From NCBI GenBank assembly GCA_019614645.1, contig JABWDB010000001.1:22251501-22315500 (forward strand): DNA of 64,000 nt. Direction: 5' to 3'. Made by a program: the position numbers and the translations under genes. The notes under the pieces were generated by a model. The model saw nothing but the letters and a program-made list of their open reading frames with translations. It did no database searches and was not told the origin of the DNA. This document shows positions 62,496 to 64,000 of the stretch, piece by piece (the first letter of the stretch is position 1; the number at the start of each line of letters is the position of its first letter). This DNA comes from Stratiolaelaps scimitus. Lineage: Eukaryota; Arthropoda; Arachnida; Mesostigmata; Laelapidae.

Positions 62496-64000
62496 CTATC
62501 AGCGATCACGTCGTTAAGTGCTAAATTTTTGTAACTATCCGCCCCGATCACCCCTCGTCATTGCCTGCCGAACGAGCTGCTGAGTCGAGCCAACCTAACG
62601 AAAAGCTGGCCGCCGTAGCCGAAAGTGATGCCTCGGAACAGCAGCCGCACGGGCTGCTGGCTGGCTGGCTGACAACTCGAGCCGAAAATCGTTAAGTGGT
62701 GAAAGAGGGGAGGCTTTGATGAAAATAAATTCAAGAAAAATATGATAAATTGACGAAAGGATAACATTCTGAGCTGCTGATTCTGCTGCTGTGCTACTTA
62801 GTGCTGCTACCACTGACGCTCATGGGCTTTCTCTCTCTCTCCCTCATTCGCTATCCCTTCTCGGACGACCGTCGCCTCGAGATATGGGTGTTGAAAAGGG
62901 GGCTAGCAAGGGTGGTAGTGGTCCTAGTATTGGAAAGGAGAGAATAGGAAGGCGAGAAGCGAGGACGAACGAGTCCTGCGGAAGGCCCAAGGCTGTTCTC
63001 GTCGCGGAGGGATTTGACTTCCGTTTTGTTTTGCTTCTCGGAACGCTCTGCGGTTCCCCGGAGCTTGCGTCAGACAGAGCGGCTGTTCGTCCGCTTGCTC
63101 TGTTCCTGGAATGCTTGCCTGGCGTTCTTTCCTGGTTCGTCCAGGAAAAGAAGCAACGGCGGGACAGCAGCAGCACCCGGCCAAGTCCCTGTTTCAGGCC
63201 GCCTGCCGGATGGCTGTCAGCAGCGGTAGCAGCAGGCGTTACACATACTGCTGCTGCACAACCACCGACAGAGCTAACCGTCGAGCCCCCGGGAAATAGA
63301 GAAGAACCGATGCCCTCGACTCCATCGTCGCCGACGGGCCGAGTGAGAAACCTGGATGTACTAGACTGTGCAGTGTGGCCGAATGGCTGGCTGCGGCGGG
63401 CCACTGGGACCCCCTAGTGGCTGGCCGCCAACGGCGAGCATCGTTCGTTGGTCGCCAAGTTGCAGGCGAGCGCGCCCACTTCTAGCGGAATGTTTCTCGG
63501 AGGAGCTGTTACTGTTTTTATTTGTTTGTATTCACCTTTCTTCTCTTCATTGCCTCTTATTCACAGCAGAACCCACAAGCAGTGCAAGCTCGTTTTACTC
63601 GCGCGCCCGGTGTGCCATCCATACGAAATAGTTGCTCACACACACTAAAGCAGGGACAACAGCGAGAGGTGCCGGAGGTTGTGTTGCCGGGTGCAACGCT
63701 CGACATGCGGCTGGTGAGCTGACAGCGGTGGCGACGGCGACGCCGAACGGCGGCAAGGCGGATAAACTCTCTAAGGAGGGAAAACTTACTGCCTGCGTGC
63801 ATGCAATTTCAATGAAGAGGCAATACGCCATGTTCCGGCCGAAACTGTATTTGATTCGAGTGTTGCTATTCTGCTGGGTCGTCCAACCCTGCCAAGAGGC
63901 CGACGTGTCTAACATGCCGTCGCCCCCCCACGCAAAACGTTTCGTACTTCAGCACAAGCAGCAGAAACACTGACTGGACCGTCAGCCAGCCAAGTATACT
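62496..64000. other. Gene-free end of window
   Basis: Frames at 62791-63417 (plus) and 62844-63404 (minus) oppose each other in GC-rich DNA. Neither has a recognisable domain. Confidence 0.5.

Noticed and set aside
62791..63417. 208-codon plus-strand frame
   Set aside because: It is directly opposed by a 186-codon minus-strand frame, as expected from GC-rich sequence with few stop trinucleotides.
1..64000. CRISPR arrays, prophage, insertion sequences or bacterial operons
   Set aside because: No regularly spaced direct repeats, no transposase motifs and no bacterial gene organisation were seen. Apart from the SecA-like block the sequence texture is eukaryotic throughout.

Overview
The window looks like a gap-free piece of a eukaryotic nuclear genome, most likely an insect and perhaps an Anopheles-type mosquito. 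This is an inference from the texture only. The DNA is GC-moderate to GC-rich and dense in short (TA)n, (GA/CT)n, (CAG/CTG)n, (CAA)n and (CCG)n arrays, with GGCT/GGCA/CGAC tetranucleotide runs and several mononucleotide G or C tracts. There are no operons, ribosome-binding sites, long uninterrupted genes, rRNA genes or recognisable tRNA genes. Long open frames in the GC-rich parts are usually open on both strands and in several frames, are rich in Arg/Ala/Ser/Pro or homopolymers, and are best read as composition artefacts. The whole window fits large introns or intergenic DNA around developmentally regulated insect genes. No complete, confidently recognised host gene is present.

The one clear similarity to a known family is at about 50.9-51.1 kb on the minus strand. 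A stretch of about 60 codons reads as the middle of the bacterial preprotein translocase ATPase SecA. It is isolated in host-like DNA, so it is either a decayed bacterial insertion (a Rickettsiales/Wolbachia-like donor would be my first guess) or an exon of a eukaryotic gene that acquired a SecA-like domain. Plausible splice signals at both ends of the block keep the second reading alive.

Layout: 1-6.6 kb is repeat-rich GC-leaning DNA. 6.6-8.5 kb is AT-richer, with a candidate exon at 7750-7869 and a polyglutamine ORF at 8311-8541. 8.5-28 kb is mostly microsatellite-rich non-coding DNA. 28.17-28.52 kb holds a candidate two-exon gene end on the minus strand. 32.7-33.4 kb holds two minus-strand ORFs in one frame separated by a single stop. 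33.7-50 kb is again non-coding, with a composite 40-bp minisatellite at 45.7 kb and a nested hairpin at 47.7 kb. 50.9-51.1 kb is the SecA-like block. 56.3-56.5 kb and 62.2-62.5 kb carry two minus-strand ORFs of protein-like composition, one with a membrane segment. 61.90-61.97 kb contains a long, nearly perfect RNA-type hairpin.

All gene calls except the SecA similarity are composition- and splice-signal-based candidates with low confidence. They need transcript evidence before use.
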